Assembly (NCBI GenBank): GCA_028823995.1 | Contig: JAPPFD010000021.1 | Span: forward strand, 1 to 64,000 | Origin: a bacterium | GTDB lineage: Bacteria; Actinomycetota; Acidimicrobiia; Spongiisociales; ZC4RG35 | Direction: 5' to 3' | DNA: 64,000 nucleotides | In this document: piece by piece, positions 51,770 through 60,420 of the stretch | How positions within the stretch are numbered: the first letter of the stretch is position 1 | Layout of the letters: every line of letters starts with the position of its first letter | Notes under the pieces: generated by a model | What the model saw: only the letters and a program-made list of their open reading frames with translations | Told to the model about the DNA's origin: nothing | Database searches by the model: none | Position numbers and translations under genes: made by a program

Positions 51770-53006
51770 CATCGCCGATCCGAAGCTGGCTCCCCGGGGC
51801 CGGATGCGTGTGGAGTGGGCAGCCAGCCGGATGCCGGTGCTCTCCTCGGTCAAGAAAGAATTCCGCTCCTCCCGCCCACTGGCCGGTCTCCGGGTGGGGG
51901 CCAGCCTGCACGTTACGTCGGAGACCGCCAACCTGATGCTCACCCTCAGAGATGCGGGGGCGGAGTTGTCCCTGTGCGCCTCCAATCCCCTATCCACCCA
52001 GGATGATGTGGCGGCGGCGCTGGTGGAGGAAGGAGTGGAGGTCATGGCAGTCCGCGGTGAGGACTCGGAGCGTTATCACCGCCACATCGAAGAGGTGCTG
52101 GGCCGTCGCCCTGATCTCCTGGTGGACGATGGGGGAGACCTCATCTCGGCGCTGCACCGGTCCCATCCCGATCTCTCCCCCCTGGGCGCCACCGAGGAGA
52201 CCACCACCGGTGTGAACCGGCTCCGGTCCATGGCCAGGGAGGGGGCTCTGAGATTGCCGGTGGTGGCGGTCAACGACTCGGCAACCAAGCATCTCTTCGA
52301 CAATTACTACGGGACCGGCCAGTCCACCCTGGACGGCATCATTCGCTCCACAAACCTGCTGGTAGCCGGCGCCACCGTGGTTGTGGTGGGCTACGGGCAC
52401 TGCGGACAGGGTGTCGCCACCCGGGCCGACGGAATGGGAGCGCGGGTGATCGTTGTGGAAGTCGACCCGGTGCGGGCCCTGCAGGCGCTCATGGACGGTT
52501 TCGGGGTGCTCACTGCCTGGGAGGCGGCTTCCCGGGGCGACATCTTCATCACCGTCACCGGGAACCGCCACGTCCTCTCCGAGGAACACCTGGCCCTAAT
52601 GAAGGACGGTGCGATCCTCGCCAATGCCGGCCATTTCGATGTGGAGATCGATGTCGAGGCCCTGGCCGACCGATCGGCGGGCAGGCGGACCGTGCGTCCC
52701 AACCTGGAGGAATTCGAGATGGAAGACGGTCGCCGTCTGTACCTGGTGTCGGAAGGCCGGCTGGCCAACCTCGGGGCCGCCGAGGGGCATCCCGCAGACG
52801 TGATGGACCTGTCGTTCTCGAATCAGGCGCTGGCGCTCCGGTGGCTGGTTGAAGAGCACGGCTCTTTAGAGCCAGAGGTCTACGTGCTACCCGCCGAGAT
52901 CGACCAGAAGGTGGCCCGGATCAAGGTCGCCGCCCTGGGGGGGAGCCTCGAGCAACTCACCGCGTCCCAACGTGAATACATGGCGGGCTGGCGGTTCGGC
53001 ACCTGA
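51759..53006 (+). CDS. ahcY: Adenosylhomocysteinase
   Basis: A 415-residue S-adenosylhomocysteine hydrolase with NAD cofactor. The NAD-binding motif is VVVGYGHCGQGVA, the substrate region is GASLHVTSETANLMLTL, and AVNDSATKHLFDNYYGTGQS is a family hallmark; NAGHFDVEID and the C-terminal lysine-tyrosine pair are present. Length fits the shorter type without the usual bacterial insertion. GTG start. It completes the manB-Trm112-isomerase-ahcY run. Confidence 0.93.
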   Translation: MPSDIADPKLAPRGRMRVEWAASRMPVLSSVKKEFRSSRPLAGLRVGASLHVTSETANLMLTLRDAGAELSLCASNPLSTQDDVAAALVEEGVEVMAVRGEDSERYHRHIEEVLGRRPDLLVDDGGDLISALHRSHPDLSPLGATEETTTGVNRLRSMAREGALRLPVVAVNDSATKHLFDNYYGTGQSTLDGIIRSTNLLVAGATVVVVGYGHCGQGVATRADGMGARVIVVEVDPVRALQALMDGFGVLTAWEAASRGDIFITVTGNRHVLSEEHLALMKDGAILANAGHFDVEIDVEALADRSAGRRTVRPNLEEFEMEDGRRLYLVSEGRLANLGAAEGHPADVMDLSFSNQALALRWLVEEHGSLEPEVYVLPAEIDQKVARIKVAALGGSLEQLTASQREYMAGWRFGT

Positions 53007-53022
53007 CCGAACAGCCTCCGGG

Positions 53023-53931
53023 CTACGAGCGCGCCTCGGAGACCTTGCTCTGGACCATGAGCACCCCCACCAGTGAAACCGCGATTCCAAGGATCTGCAG
53101 CGCGGTGAGGGACTGTCCCAGCATGAACCAAGCCGCCACCGCGCCCGCCACCGGTTGGGCGAGGATGATCATCCCCACCGGGCCCGGACCCGCGTAGCGG
53201 ACTGCGATCACTTCCAGCAACGCTGGCAGGGCTGTTCCGAGCACACCCAGGGCCAGAAGCCACCACCACTTGGTAGCAGGAAGATCCATGGGACCCCAGT
53301 TGGCCAGGGGCAGCAGCAGAAGGGCGGCTATCCCCATCGGGTAGGCGGAGATGGTCAAGGGATGGAGGCGTCCGCCGAGGTGATCGACGACCAGCAGGTA
53401 TACGGCCAGGAACAACGCCGCTCCCACACCTGCGGATATCCCGGTCAGGTCTACCCGTTCCCATATCCATGCTTCCACCACCAGGGAGATGCCCAGCACC
53501 GTCACCAATCCCGCCAGCCAGGCGACCGCGGGCACACGGACTCCTTTAACCGCCTGCGTCCAGACCATCACCGCCAGCACCCCCACGAACTGCAGAGTTA
53601 TGGCCGGACCGGCGCCCAACCGCTCCAGTGCGGTGAAGAACAGAGGAGGCATCACCGTCATGCCAAAACCTAGGGCAACCAGGATGGGGAACTGACCGCG
53701 AGGATGGAGGAGCTTCTTTCTCCCAGCCGCCACGAACAACACCAATCCGGCTATGAGCAGATGCCGCTGGGCCAACTCCAAGGATGTGTGGTAGTCGAGG
53801 AGATCGATGACCACCACCGCGAAGAACCCGAACAGCGACACCACCAGCACTGCCAGAAGCATCCCCCGTCGAGCCTCCGGTCTCACATAGCTCACTTCCG
53901 GTTCGCCCGGGACAAGTCCGCCTCTACTCAT
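53023..53931 (-). CDS. EamA/DMT-superfamily transporter
   Basis: A 302-residue membrane protein with ten predicted helices in two five-helix EamA repeats. FFTALERLGAGPAITLQFVGVLAVMVW and VRYAGPGPVGMIILAQPVAGAVAAW are the paired signature segments near the ends of each half. Probably an exporter of amino acids or metabolites, of unknown specificity. It is convergent with ahcY, 16 bases away, and divergent from the Fic gene across an AT-rich spacer. Confidence 0.87.
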   Translation of the reverse strand: MSRGGLVPGEPEVSYVRPEARRGMLLAVLVVSLFGFFAVVVIDLLDYHTSLELAQRHLLIAGLVLFVAAGRKKLLHPRGQFPILVALGFGMTVMPPLFFTALERLGAGPAITLQFVGVLAVMVWTQAVKGVRVPAVAWLAGLVTVLGISLVVEAWIWERVDLTGISAGVGAALFLAVYLLVVDHLGGRLHPLTISAYPMGIAALLLLPLANWGPMDLPATKWWWLLALGVLGTALPALLEVIAVRYAGPGPVGMIILAQPVAGAVAAWFMLGQSLTALQILGIAVSLVGVLMVQSKVSEARS

Positions 53932-54007
53932 GGAGAGGAACCTACCAACCTTTACGGTTGACCTTAAACCTGTGCAACCGTGGCATTATGAACAGAGGAG
54001 AGTATTA

Positions 54008-54066
54008 TATAATGACAAAGAGTAGATATTATTTATAGACTCTTACAGCATATTAGTCTATAAATA
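54008..54066 (+). promoter_or_regulatory. Promoter -10 and 12-bp inverted repeat in the fic leader
   Basis: TATAAT at 54008-54013 sits in the palindrome ATTATATAAT; no strong -35 is seen. The leader then contains TATTTATAGACT (54030-54041) and its exact complement AGTCTATAAATA (54055-54066) around 13 bases. The repeat ends 8 bases before the ATG, which has no Shine-Dalgarno. It may act as an operator or as an RNA hairpin that limits translation. Confidence 0.55.
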
Positions 54067-54074
54067 TTGCACGT

Positions 54075-55238
54075 ATGATCTACCAAGCGCCGCCACTGTC
54101 GTCCGCCGACGAGCAAGTACTGACGAAGATAAACGAACTCCGAGAAGATCTCCGGTTCCTTTTGGTTTCTCCACGCCGTTGGTACGGCACTTTGCGCCGC
54201 GCGGTGTTCGCCCGAGCAGTCCAGGGGTCCAATTCCATTGAGGGTTACCACGCCAGCGTCGAGGATGTCGCCGCAGTGATTGAAGAAGAGGAACCCATGG
54301 ACACGCAAGAGGAAACCCGTCAAGCGATCTCCTGCTACAGGGACGCGATGACCTACGTCTTGCAGGCGGCGAAGTCAAAGCGCACGATCGACTCCTCCCT
54401 CCTGTTAGCCCTGCACTACATGATCATGAAATACGATCTTGGGAAGAATCCCGGCCAGTGGCGACCCGGCGCAAATCAGGTGGTAGACCAGGATGGCCGT
54501 ATCGTCTACACCGCTCCCGACCGTGAGTGGGTTGAAGAACTTGTAGAGGAGACGCTTGATGACATCTCGAGGAGCGAACACCCCGTGATGGTCACGGCCG
54601 CCATGGCCCACCTCAACCTGGCCCTTGTCCATCCTTGGAGCGACGGAAACGGGAGGATGGCCCGCTGTCTCCAGACTCTGGTGCTAGCTACCGAGAGAAC
54701 TCCTGATCCCGTCTTCTCCAGCATTGAGGAGTATCTGGGACGCAATACGCCAAGGTACTACGCCGTGTTGGCAGAGGTCAACGACGGCCAGTGGTCGCCC
54801 TGGCGAGATACCCGCCCATGGATCGAGTTTTGCCTGACCGCCCACTACCGGCAGGGACGTACGTTGCAACGCCGCATCGAGCAGTTTGAGGCGCTGTGGA
54901 ACCAATGCGAACATCTTGCCGCTCTCCACAGACTGCCGGATCGGGTAGTCGACGCCCTCGCCGACGCGGCGCGAGGTCGAACTTTGTGGCGCTCCCTGTA
55001 TGTGAAGATCACTCGCTCCTCGTTAGGAGAGAAGATCAGTGACACGCAGGGAACACGTGATCTATTGTCCATGCACCGAGCCGGGTTGCTGGAGGCGGTC
55101 GGGGCAAAGCGGGGCCGTCGCTACCGGGCCACTCCCGAGCTAAGCGCAGTCTGGGGCAACATCCGTACCCAACGCCCATCGATGCGGGTGGAAGATCCCT
55201 ATGAAGATATATCAAGGAGACGGCTACCGAGCATATAG
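54075..55238 (+). CDS. Fic-family AMPylator-like protein
   Basis: A 387-residue protein. The Fic motif is HPWSDGNGRMAR at residues 186-197 (catalytic His186; Trp replaces the usual Phe). The N-terminal inhibitory helix motif (S/T)xxxE(G/N) is present as SNSIEG at residues 52-57, the class II arrangement where Glu56 would block ATP. A C-terminal winged-helix-like region (GEKISDTQGTRDLLSMHRAGLLEAVG) follows. Known relatives transfer AMP to protein hydroxyls; targets here are unknown. It stands alone behind an AT-rich promoter. Confidence 0.88.
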   Translation: MIYQAPPLSSADEQVLTKINELREDLRFLLVSPRRWYGTLRRAVFARAVQGSNSIEGYHASVEDVAAVIEEEEPMDTQEETRQAISCYRDAMTYVLQAAKSKRTIDSSLLLALHYMIMKYDLGKNPGQWRPGANQVVDQDGRIVYTAPDREWVEELVEETLDDISRSEHPVMVTAAMAHLNLALVHPWSDGNGRMARCLQTLVLATERTPDPVFSSIEEYLGRNTPRYYAVLAEVNDGQWSPWRDTRPWIEFCLTAHYRQGRTLQRRIEQFEALWNQCEHLAALHRLPDRVVDALADAARGRTLWRSLYVKITRSSLGEKISDTQGTRDLLSMHRAGLLEAVGAKRGRRYRATPELSAVWGNIRTQRPSMRVEDPYEDISRRRLPSI

Positions 55239-55247
55239 CTCGAAGGA

Positions 55248-55982
55248 CTACACGATCTCCGGGTAGAGGACGAGCACCAGCAGGCTCAGGAGGTTGAAGC
55301 CGGCGTGGGTGAAGATGGCCGGGCCCAGCCGTCCCCGGCTGATCCGCAGGTGAGCCAGCACCACGCCGAACAGGAAGAGTTGGGGCACCAACACCGCCGC
55401 CGACTCCAGCGGCTGGACTGTGGAGATCCCTGTCAGGTGGAAGGCCGCGAACGCGGCTGCCGACCAGAAGAGGACCCCGCGCCTTCCGAACCTGGCCCCG
55501 AGCGCATCGATCAGGATCCCGCGGAACATCAACTCCTCCAGGACGGGTCCGATCAAGCCGATCAAAAGGAACACCGCCATGCGACGGTAGAGGCCTCCGA
55601 TGGCGGCGACTTCTCCAGTCAGGACCTGGGGATCCGTCTCCAGCCCCACCAGACGGGCCACCGGGAGGAACACGATAGCCAGCGCCACCTGCAATCCCAT
55701 TCCCAGGACCACCAACATCGCGTCCCGACCCTCCACCACGAAGCCGAGCCGCCGGTAGTCCCTCTGACGAGCCCTTCCCACCAGCGCCACCGCACCCGCC
55801 GTGAACAGGAACTGGCCTGCCAGGGCGACTATTACTACGCTCCCCGTCTCGATCTCTAGCCCCAGTATCGAACCGACCAGCCCGGCGAAAGCGATCAACA
55901 CCAGATCGGGAATGGTCCACCGGCCCTGAGCCACTTGGTCCTGCACTGAGTCCAAGGCTAGACCCTCGGCTCCTCCCTGCAA
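55248..55982 (-). CDS. CPBP-family intramembrane protease (CAAX protease-like)
   Basis: A 244-residue membrane protein with about seven helices. Motif 1 is EELMFRG (Glu149, Glu150, Arg154), motif 2 is FAAFH with His182 and motif 3 is HAGFN with His226 and Asn230, the complete active-site set of the ABI/CPBP family. It is convergent with fic, 10 bases apart. The substrate is unknown. Confidence 0.87.
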   Translation of the reverse strand: MQGGAEGLALDSVQDQVAQGRWTIPDLVLIAFAGLVGSILGLEIETGSVVIVALAGQFLFTAGAVALVGRARQRDYRRLGFVVEGRDAMLVVLGMGLQVALAIVFLPVARLVGLETDPQVLTGEVAAIGGLYRRMAVFLLIGLIGPVLEELMFRGILIDALGARFGRRGVLFWSAAAFAAFHLTGISTVQPLESAAVLVPQLFLFGVVLAHLRISRGRLGPAIFTHAGFNLLSLLVLVLYPEIV

Positions 55983-56004
55983 TCGCCTGCCGGCGCCGAG
56001 TAGG

Positions 56005-56529
56005 TCAGTCGATCCTTAACGCCCGGCGGTTCGTCCAGTCCAGCCGGATCAACTCGCAGGAGTCCGGGAAGCGATCGTCGCCGCACAGGCGTCGCAGCAT
56101 GCGGATCACCCCGCCGTGGCTGAATACCAGATGGGCGCCCTCTCCCAGGCTGTCCAGGAAGACCAAGACTCTCTCCCGCATCTGGGAGTGGGACTCCCCC
56201 CCGGGAGCGGCGAAGCCGTCGAAGGCGATCATCTGATCCCGATCATCCTGGGATATGCCCTCCCAACTCAATCCCTGGAGGTCCCCGAAGTCGAGTTCTC
56301 GCAACGCTGTGGATTGGGTTGGCTCCCCGTAGGCCAGGCGAGCGGTCTCCACCGCCCGGGAAAGGTCGGAACTCCACACTCCCGCGAACCTCCGCCCTCT
56401 CAGACTCCCCGCCAGCGCTCTGGCCTGGCGTTCCCCTCTCTGGTTGAGAGGCGTATCCACCCAACCCTGCAACAGGTGTTTGCGATTCCAGTCGGTCTGT
56501 CCGTGACGAACCAACCAGAGTTCCATCAC
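56005..56529 (-). CDS. Histidine phosphatase, probable alpha-ribazole phosphatase (CobC-like)
   Basis: A 174-residue phosphoglycerate-mutase-like phosphatase with RHG at residues 8-10 (LVRHGQTDWN), SSDLSRAVETA, LRELDFGDLQG and FSHGGVIRML. The ATG overlaps the cobO stop and the gene is the last of the B12-riboswitch-led operon, so dephosphorylation of alpha-ribazole phosphate is the best guess; the sequence itself does not exclude another phosphoester. Confidence 0.78.
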   Translation of the reverse strand: MMELWLVRHGQTDWNRKHLLQGWVDTPLNQRGERQARALAGSLRGRRFAGVWSSDLSRAVETARLAYGEPTQSTALRELDFGDLQGLSWEGISQDDRDQMIAFDGFAAPGGESHSQMRERVLVFLDSLGEGAHLVFSHGGVIRMLRRLCGDDRFPDSCELIRLDWTNRRALRID

Positions 56530-57098
56530 TAGAAGTCTATGCCCCTTCGCGCCCTGACTCCGTGGTCGAAGGCATGCTTCACCTTCACCATCTCGGTTAC
56601 GGTGTCAGCCTCCTCGATGAGAGCCGAAGGAGCGTCCCTGCCGGTCAGGATAAGGCTGACATGCCGGGGTCGGGTTCGGATCATCTCCACCACCTCCGCA
56701 GGATCGATCCACCCCCAATTGACGGGATAGGTGATCTCGTCCAGCAGCACCATCCGGTGGTCTCCCTCCGAGACCAGACGGCGGGTGAAAGCCCAAGCTT
56801 CCCTCGCCACCGCCTCGGTCTCCGACATGTTCTCCGAATCCCAGGTGAAACCGTCACCCAACGCCCACCAGTCAACGCCCAACCGGCGCCCGATCTTCTC
56901 CTCCCCTACCTTCCAGTCACCCGACTTCAGGAACTGCACCACCGCTACCTTCCATCCCCGGGAGACGGCTCGCAGCATAGTCCCGAAGGCGGCGGTGCTC
57001 TTGCCCTTGCCGTGGCCGGTGTTGATCAGAACCAGGGAGGGTGCGCGGTTCGACCCCGGAGAGGGGCCTTCGGTGGGAGGTGCGTCCTGGGTAGCCAT
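56529..57098 (-). CDS. cobO: Cob(I)yrinic acid a,c-diamide adenosyltransferase
   Basis: A 189-residue CobA/CobO/BtuR-type P-loop protein that adenosylates cobalt in corrinoids. The phosphate loop is GHGKGKST at residues 28-35, and LLDEITYPVNWGWID is the conserved Asp/Glu segment. I start at 57098 because AAGGAG lies 6 bases upstream; the longer frame to 57137 overlaps btuD and lacks that support. Fourth gene of the cobalamin operon, consistent with salvage of imported corrinoids. Confidence 0.92.
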   Translation of the reverse strand: MATQDAPPTEGPSPGSNRAPSLVLINTGHGKGKSTAAFGTMLRAVSRGWKVAVVQFLKSGDWKVGEEKIGRRLGVDWWALGDGFTWDSENMSETEAVAREAWAFTRRLVSEGDHRMVLLDEITYPVNWGWIDPAEVVEMIRTRPRHVSLILTGRDAPSALIEEADTVTEMVKVKHAFDHGVRARRGIDF

Positions 57099-57120
57099 CG
57101 AGTTCTCCTTTGATAAAAGC

Positions 57121-57945
57121 CTAAAGGGTTTCCACATCCAGGGAAGCGGGCTGCTCGCCCGACCCGTTGTCCGAGCGGAGCGGTATCACCACCACGCCGA
57201 AGTCGGGGCCGGTGAGCACCCGGACCGAGGCGCCATAGTGGTCACGCAAGGACCGTTCGGTTATCACAGCCCGCGGGGGTCCTTCCAGAATGGCCTTCCC
57301 CCCGGCCATCATCACCAAGCGGTCGCAGAACTGAGCGGCCAGCGTCAGGTCGTGCAGGGCGCTGATCACCGTCAGACCCTGCTCACGCCGCAGCCGATCG
57401 ACCATTTCCATCATCTGCTGGCCGTGACCGACGTCGAGCGACGAAGTGGGCTCATCCAGGACGAGCAGGGGGGCCGCCTGGGTAAGAGCGCGGGCGAGGA
57501 CCGCTCGCTGCAGTTCGCCCCCCGACAACTCGTCCAGGCGGCGGGTGGAGAGCTTCCCCAGCCCCATGTCCCTCACCGCTTCCCGTGCAACATCCAGGTC
57601 GACGCTGGTTTCCCGGCTGAGCCAACCCATGTGGGCGGTGCGGCCCAGCAAAACGTAGTCGGCCACCGCCATCCCCCAGGGGACCACCGGATGCTGGGGG
57701 ACAACCGCCATCAGCCGGGCTCGCTGGCGGGCGCCCAGTCGCGAGAGGTCTCTGGCGCTGTAAAAGAGCTCCCCGGTCTCGATAGCGGCGGCGCCGGTTA
57801 TGGCTCGCAGCAACGTAGTCTTACCCGCCCCGTTTGGGCCGATCAGGCCCAACCACTCTCCTCTTTCCACCCGCAGGCTCACTCCGTCAACCACCCGGGC
57901 GTCGCCCAGGACCACGGAGACATCGGTCAGTTGCAACCTGGTCAT
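57121..57945 (-). CDS. btuD: Cobalamin-type ABC transporter ATPase (BtuD-like)
   Basis: A 274-residue FecE/BtuD-type ATPase. Walker A is GPNGAGKTT near residue 37, the signature is LSGGELQRAVLARAL, Walker B is LLVLDEPTSSLD and the switch histidine is in SALHDLTLA. The ATG at 57945 overlaps the permease stop by 4 bases; a longer frame to 58122 is a shadow. The riboswitch upstream of this operon argues for cobalamin rather than haem or iron chelates. Confidence 0.9.
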   Translation of the reverse strand: MTRLQLTDVSVVLGDARVVDGVSLRVERGEWLGLIGPNGAGKTTLLRAITGAAAIETGELFYSARDLSRLGARQRARLMAVVPQHPVVPWGMAVADYVLLGRTAHMGWLSRETSVDLDVAREAVRDMGLGKLSTRRLDELSGGELQRAVLARALTQAAPLLVLDEPTSSLDVGHGQQMMEMVDRLRREQGLTVISALHDLTLAAQFCDRLVMMAGGKAILEGPPRAVITERSLRDHYGASVRVLTGPDFGVVVIPLRSDNGSGEQPASLDVETL

Positions 57946-59003
57946 TCCAGGTCTCCGGACGTACGCAGCACCATCAGAAAGAAGGGACCGCCCAGGAAGG
58001 CGGTCACCACACCGATGGGTAATTCGGCAGGAGACACCACGGTCCGCGCCACCAGGTCGGCGGCGGTGAGGAATGCTCCCCCCATCAGAAGCGAAAGCGG
58101 AATTATGACCCTGTAACTCCATCCGGCCAGAAGCCGCACGGTGTGGGGAACGATGATCCCCACAAAGGCGATCAAACCGCTGGCCGAAACCGCCGCGGCC
58201 GCGCCCAGAGTCGCGGCTGCGACCACGATCAACCTCACCGCCCGGGGAGACAGGCCCAAAGTGGCCGCCTCGTCGTCCCCCACCGCCATCACATCAAGCG
58301 CTCTCCGAAAGACCAGCAACACCACCCAACTGACCACCATGTAGGGCAGGACGGCGTACAGGTCACCCCATCCCACGGTGACGAGACGGCCCAGTATCCA
58401 GCTGTAGACCTCTCGGAGCGTGGTCACGTTGGTCAGCTGCAAAAAGGTCTGAACAGCGGTCAGAAAGGACGCCACCGCAACCCCCGCCAGCACCAGAGTG
58501 GTTGCCGACCGCTTCTCCCTGCCCCTGGTCCGCGATAGTCCGTAGGAGAGGGTAACCCCGATAACGGCCCCGACAAAGGCAAGCGGGGCGAGCGGCATGG
58601 AAGGAAACCCCCTGGCCCGCAGCAGGATTGCCACGGTGGCGCCCAGTCCGGCGCCGGCCGCCACACCCAAAAGGTAGGGATCGGCGAGAGGATTGCGAAA
58701 CACGCCCTGGTATGCCGCTCCGGCAGAGGCGAGGGTGGCTCCGACCAAGGCCCCCATCACGGCCCTGGGAAGACGAATCTCCCACAGGATGGTCAATTCC
58801 CGTTCCGTCAAGGAGCTCTCCACTTCCAGGAACGGGATTCGATCCGCCAGCGCGGTCACCACTCCCCCCATCTCAAGTCCCGCCGGACCCACAAACAGGG
58901 CCACCCCCAGCACTGCGATCCCCAACGCCACCGCCAGCACCATTCTCCCGGGTCCCACGCGGGAGGGTTGTACCAGAGCCGGCAGCGGCGTCATCGCGCT
59001 CAA
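57942..59003 (-). CDS. btuC: Cobalamin-type ABC transporter permease (BtuC-like, FecCD family)
   Basis: A 353-residue membrane protein with about ten helices. IRLPRAVMGALVGATLASAGAAYQGVFRNPLADPY pattern pieces, SGLIAFVGIIVPHTVRLL and ELPIGVVTAFLGGPFFLMVL are family hallmarks. Its GTG or ATG start overlaps the binding-protein stop by 4 bases. It forms the channel with BtuD. Confidence 0.91.
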   Translation of the reverse strand: MSAMTPLPALVQPSRVGPGRMVLAVALGIAVLGVALFVGPAGLEMGGVVTALADRIPFLEVESSLTERELTILWEIRLPRAVMGALVGATLASAGAAYQGVFRNPLADPYLLGVAAGAGLGATVAILLRARGFPSMPLAPLAFVGAVIGVTLSYGLSRTRGREKRSATTLVLAGVAVASFLTAVQTFLQLTNVTTLREVYSWILGRLVTVGWGDLYAVLPYMVVSWVVLLVFRRALDVMAVGDDEAATLGLSPRAVRLIVVAAATLGAAAAVSASGLIAFVGIIVPHTVRLLAGWSYRVIIPLSLLMGGAFLTAADLVARTVVSPAELPIGVVTAFLGGPFFLMVLRTSGDLE

Positions 59004-60115
59004 CCCCTGGCTGCCATTTCAGCCACAGCTGCGGCCGCCACCTCCAGTAGATCCACGATGCGGGGACCCCACCGGGAGGCAATGTCGTCGTTCAGTTCCA
59101 CTACCGCCTCGTTGGCGACCGCCGACAGCACAGACCAACCTGGGCGCTCGGCCACGGTCTCCAGATTCTGACCGCAGCACACCGTGTCCGCCAGAAAGAT
59201 CAGATCGGGGTCGACGTCAATGATGTACTCCGGCGAGAGCTGCGGATACCCATAACCCTGCTCATCTGCCGCGTCGGCGATGTTCTCCAAGCCGAGCAGG
59301 CCCAAGACCTGTCCGATGAAGGTGGCGGAAGTGGCAGAGTAGAGGTTCTGATCCAGTTCGTAGTAGTAAGTGAAGGAGACTTCCGGAACTTCTGCCAGTA
59401 TCCCCTCGATCCGCTGTTGCATGGAAGAGACAAGTTCCGCCGCCTCCGTCTGATGCCCGGTCGCCATGCCGAGCTGTTCGATCTGGTGCCAGACATCGTC
59501 GAGAGAATTGGCCGAGCGCATCATCAACGTCGGTATCTCCAACGCTTGCAGCGACGACAAGAGGTCGCCGGGATCATAGAAGACCACGACCAAGTCGGGA
59601 TCGAAAGAAGTGATCGCTTCGATGTTGGGGCTGAAGGAGGACAGGTCGGTCACCGGTGCCTCCGGCGGGTAGTAGGAGTAACTGTCCACCGCCACCACCT
59701 GCGGCCCGGCCCCGATGGCGAACAGCATTTCCGTGGTGGACCCCGAGAGGGAGACGATACGCTCCGGCCGGGAGAAGATCGTCACCGTACCCTCCGAGTC
59801 CCGCACTTCCACTGGAAAGGCGGGCGGCGCCTGCGTCGTGGTAGTCGTGGCCTCCGTGGTGGTGGTAATGGCCGCCGTAGTGGTTGTCGGGGGCTCCGTA
59901 GTGGTCGTAGGAGGCTCCGTGGTGGTCGTCGGAGCCGCAGTCGTGGTGGTGGGCGCCTGGGTGGTCGTGGTTGGCGCCGCCGTGGTAACGGTGGTAGGAG
60001 CGGGGGTGGCGCCGGAATCGGCGGGGTCTTCGCCGGCGCAGGCTCCCAATACGAGAGCCGACAATGCCAGAACAAGCAACCACTTTCCACCCGTGCGCCG
60101 GGTGTTCACATACAT
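59000..60115 (-). CDS. btuF: Cobalamin-binding lipoprotein (BtuF-like)
   Basis: A 371-residue lipoprotein. The signal peptide ends in VLGAC (lipidated Cys), followed by a Thr/Pro linker of about 60 residues, then a BtuF/FepB-type helical-backbone binding domain with RIVSLSGSTTEMLFAIGA and EAITSFDPDLVVVFYD. I prefer the ATG at 60115 since AGGAGG at 60122-60127 is then 6 bases away; the ATG at 60121 is too close. First structural gene after the B12 riboswitch. Confidence 0.9.
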   Translation of the reverse strand: MYVNTRRTGGKWLLVLALSALVLGACAGEDPADSGATPAPTTVTTAAPTTTTQAPTTTTAAPTTTTEPPTTTTEPPTTTTAAITTTTEATTTTTQAPPAFPVEVRDSEGTVTIFSRPERIVSLSGSTTEMLFAIGAGPQVVAVDSYSYYPPEAPVTDLSSFSPNIEAITSFDPDLVVVFYDPGDLLSSLQALEIPTLMMRSANSLDDVWHQIEQLGMATGHQTEAAELVSSMQQRIEGILAEVPEVSFTYYYELDQNLYSATSATFIGQVLGLLGLENIADAADEQGYGYPQLSPEYIIDVDPDLIFLADTVCCGQNLETVAERPGWSVLSAVANEAVVELNDDIASRWGPRIVDLLEVAAAAVAEMAARG

Positions 60116-60119
60116 AAAC

Positions 60120-60140
60120 ATCCTCCTTTGAGAGGAGGAT
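60120..60140 (-). promoter_or_regulatory. Hairpin sequestering the btuF ribosome binding site
   Basis: On the minus strand ATCCTCCT (60140-60133) pairs perfectly with AGGAGGAT (60127-60120) across five bases. The right arm contains the btuF Shine-Dalgarno. This is a typical translation-off expression platform for the riboswitch just upstream. Confidence 0.75.
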
Positions 60141-60187
60141 GAAGGGAGAGTGTCAGACGGTACAACCCGCCGACGAACTACACCTTC

Positions 60188-60315
60188 ATCCGAGGTTCAT
60201 CCGTCATCCCGGGATCAGGCGTCCTGGCTCGTCCCTTCACGAAGGGCTTGACAGTTGCGGGACAGCGCCGGACTTCAACCGGACTTCGCTGCATCCCTGG
60301 GAAAGATCGCCGTTG
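60188..60315 (-). promoter_or_regulatory. Cobalamin (B12) riboswitch aptamer
   Basis: Read on the minus strand, the region contains the diagnostic order: AGGGATGCAGCGAAG, TCCGGTTGAAGTCCGG, CGCTGTCCCGCAACTGT, then GAGCCAGGACGCCTG (the B12-box) and CGGATGAAGG. These match the conserved core of the cobalamin riboswitch. It precedes btuF, btuC, btuD, cobO and the CobC-like gene. Upstream, TATAGT at 60340-60335 is a possible -10 and TCAGCGATCGCTGA (60320-60333) is a perfect palindrome. Confidence 0.93.
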
Positions 60316-60420
60316 TCGATCAGCGATCGCTGACAACTATACCACCGCCGCCTCCCGGGATGGAGCGATCCGATCCTCCTGAGAACCAACCCTTCTCTCT
60401 GCCTCGGTCCCTCCCCCGTC

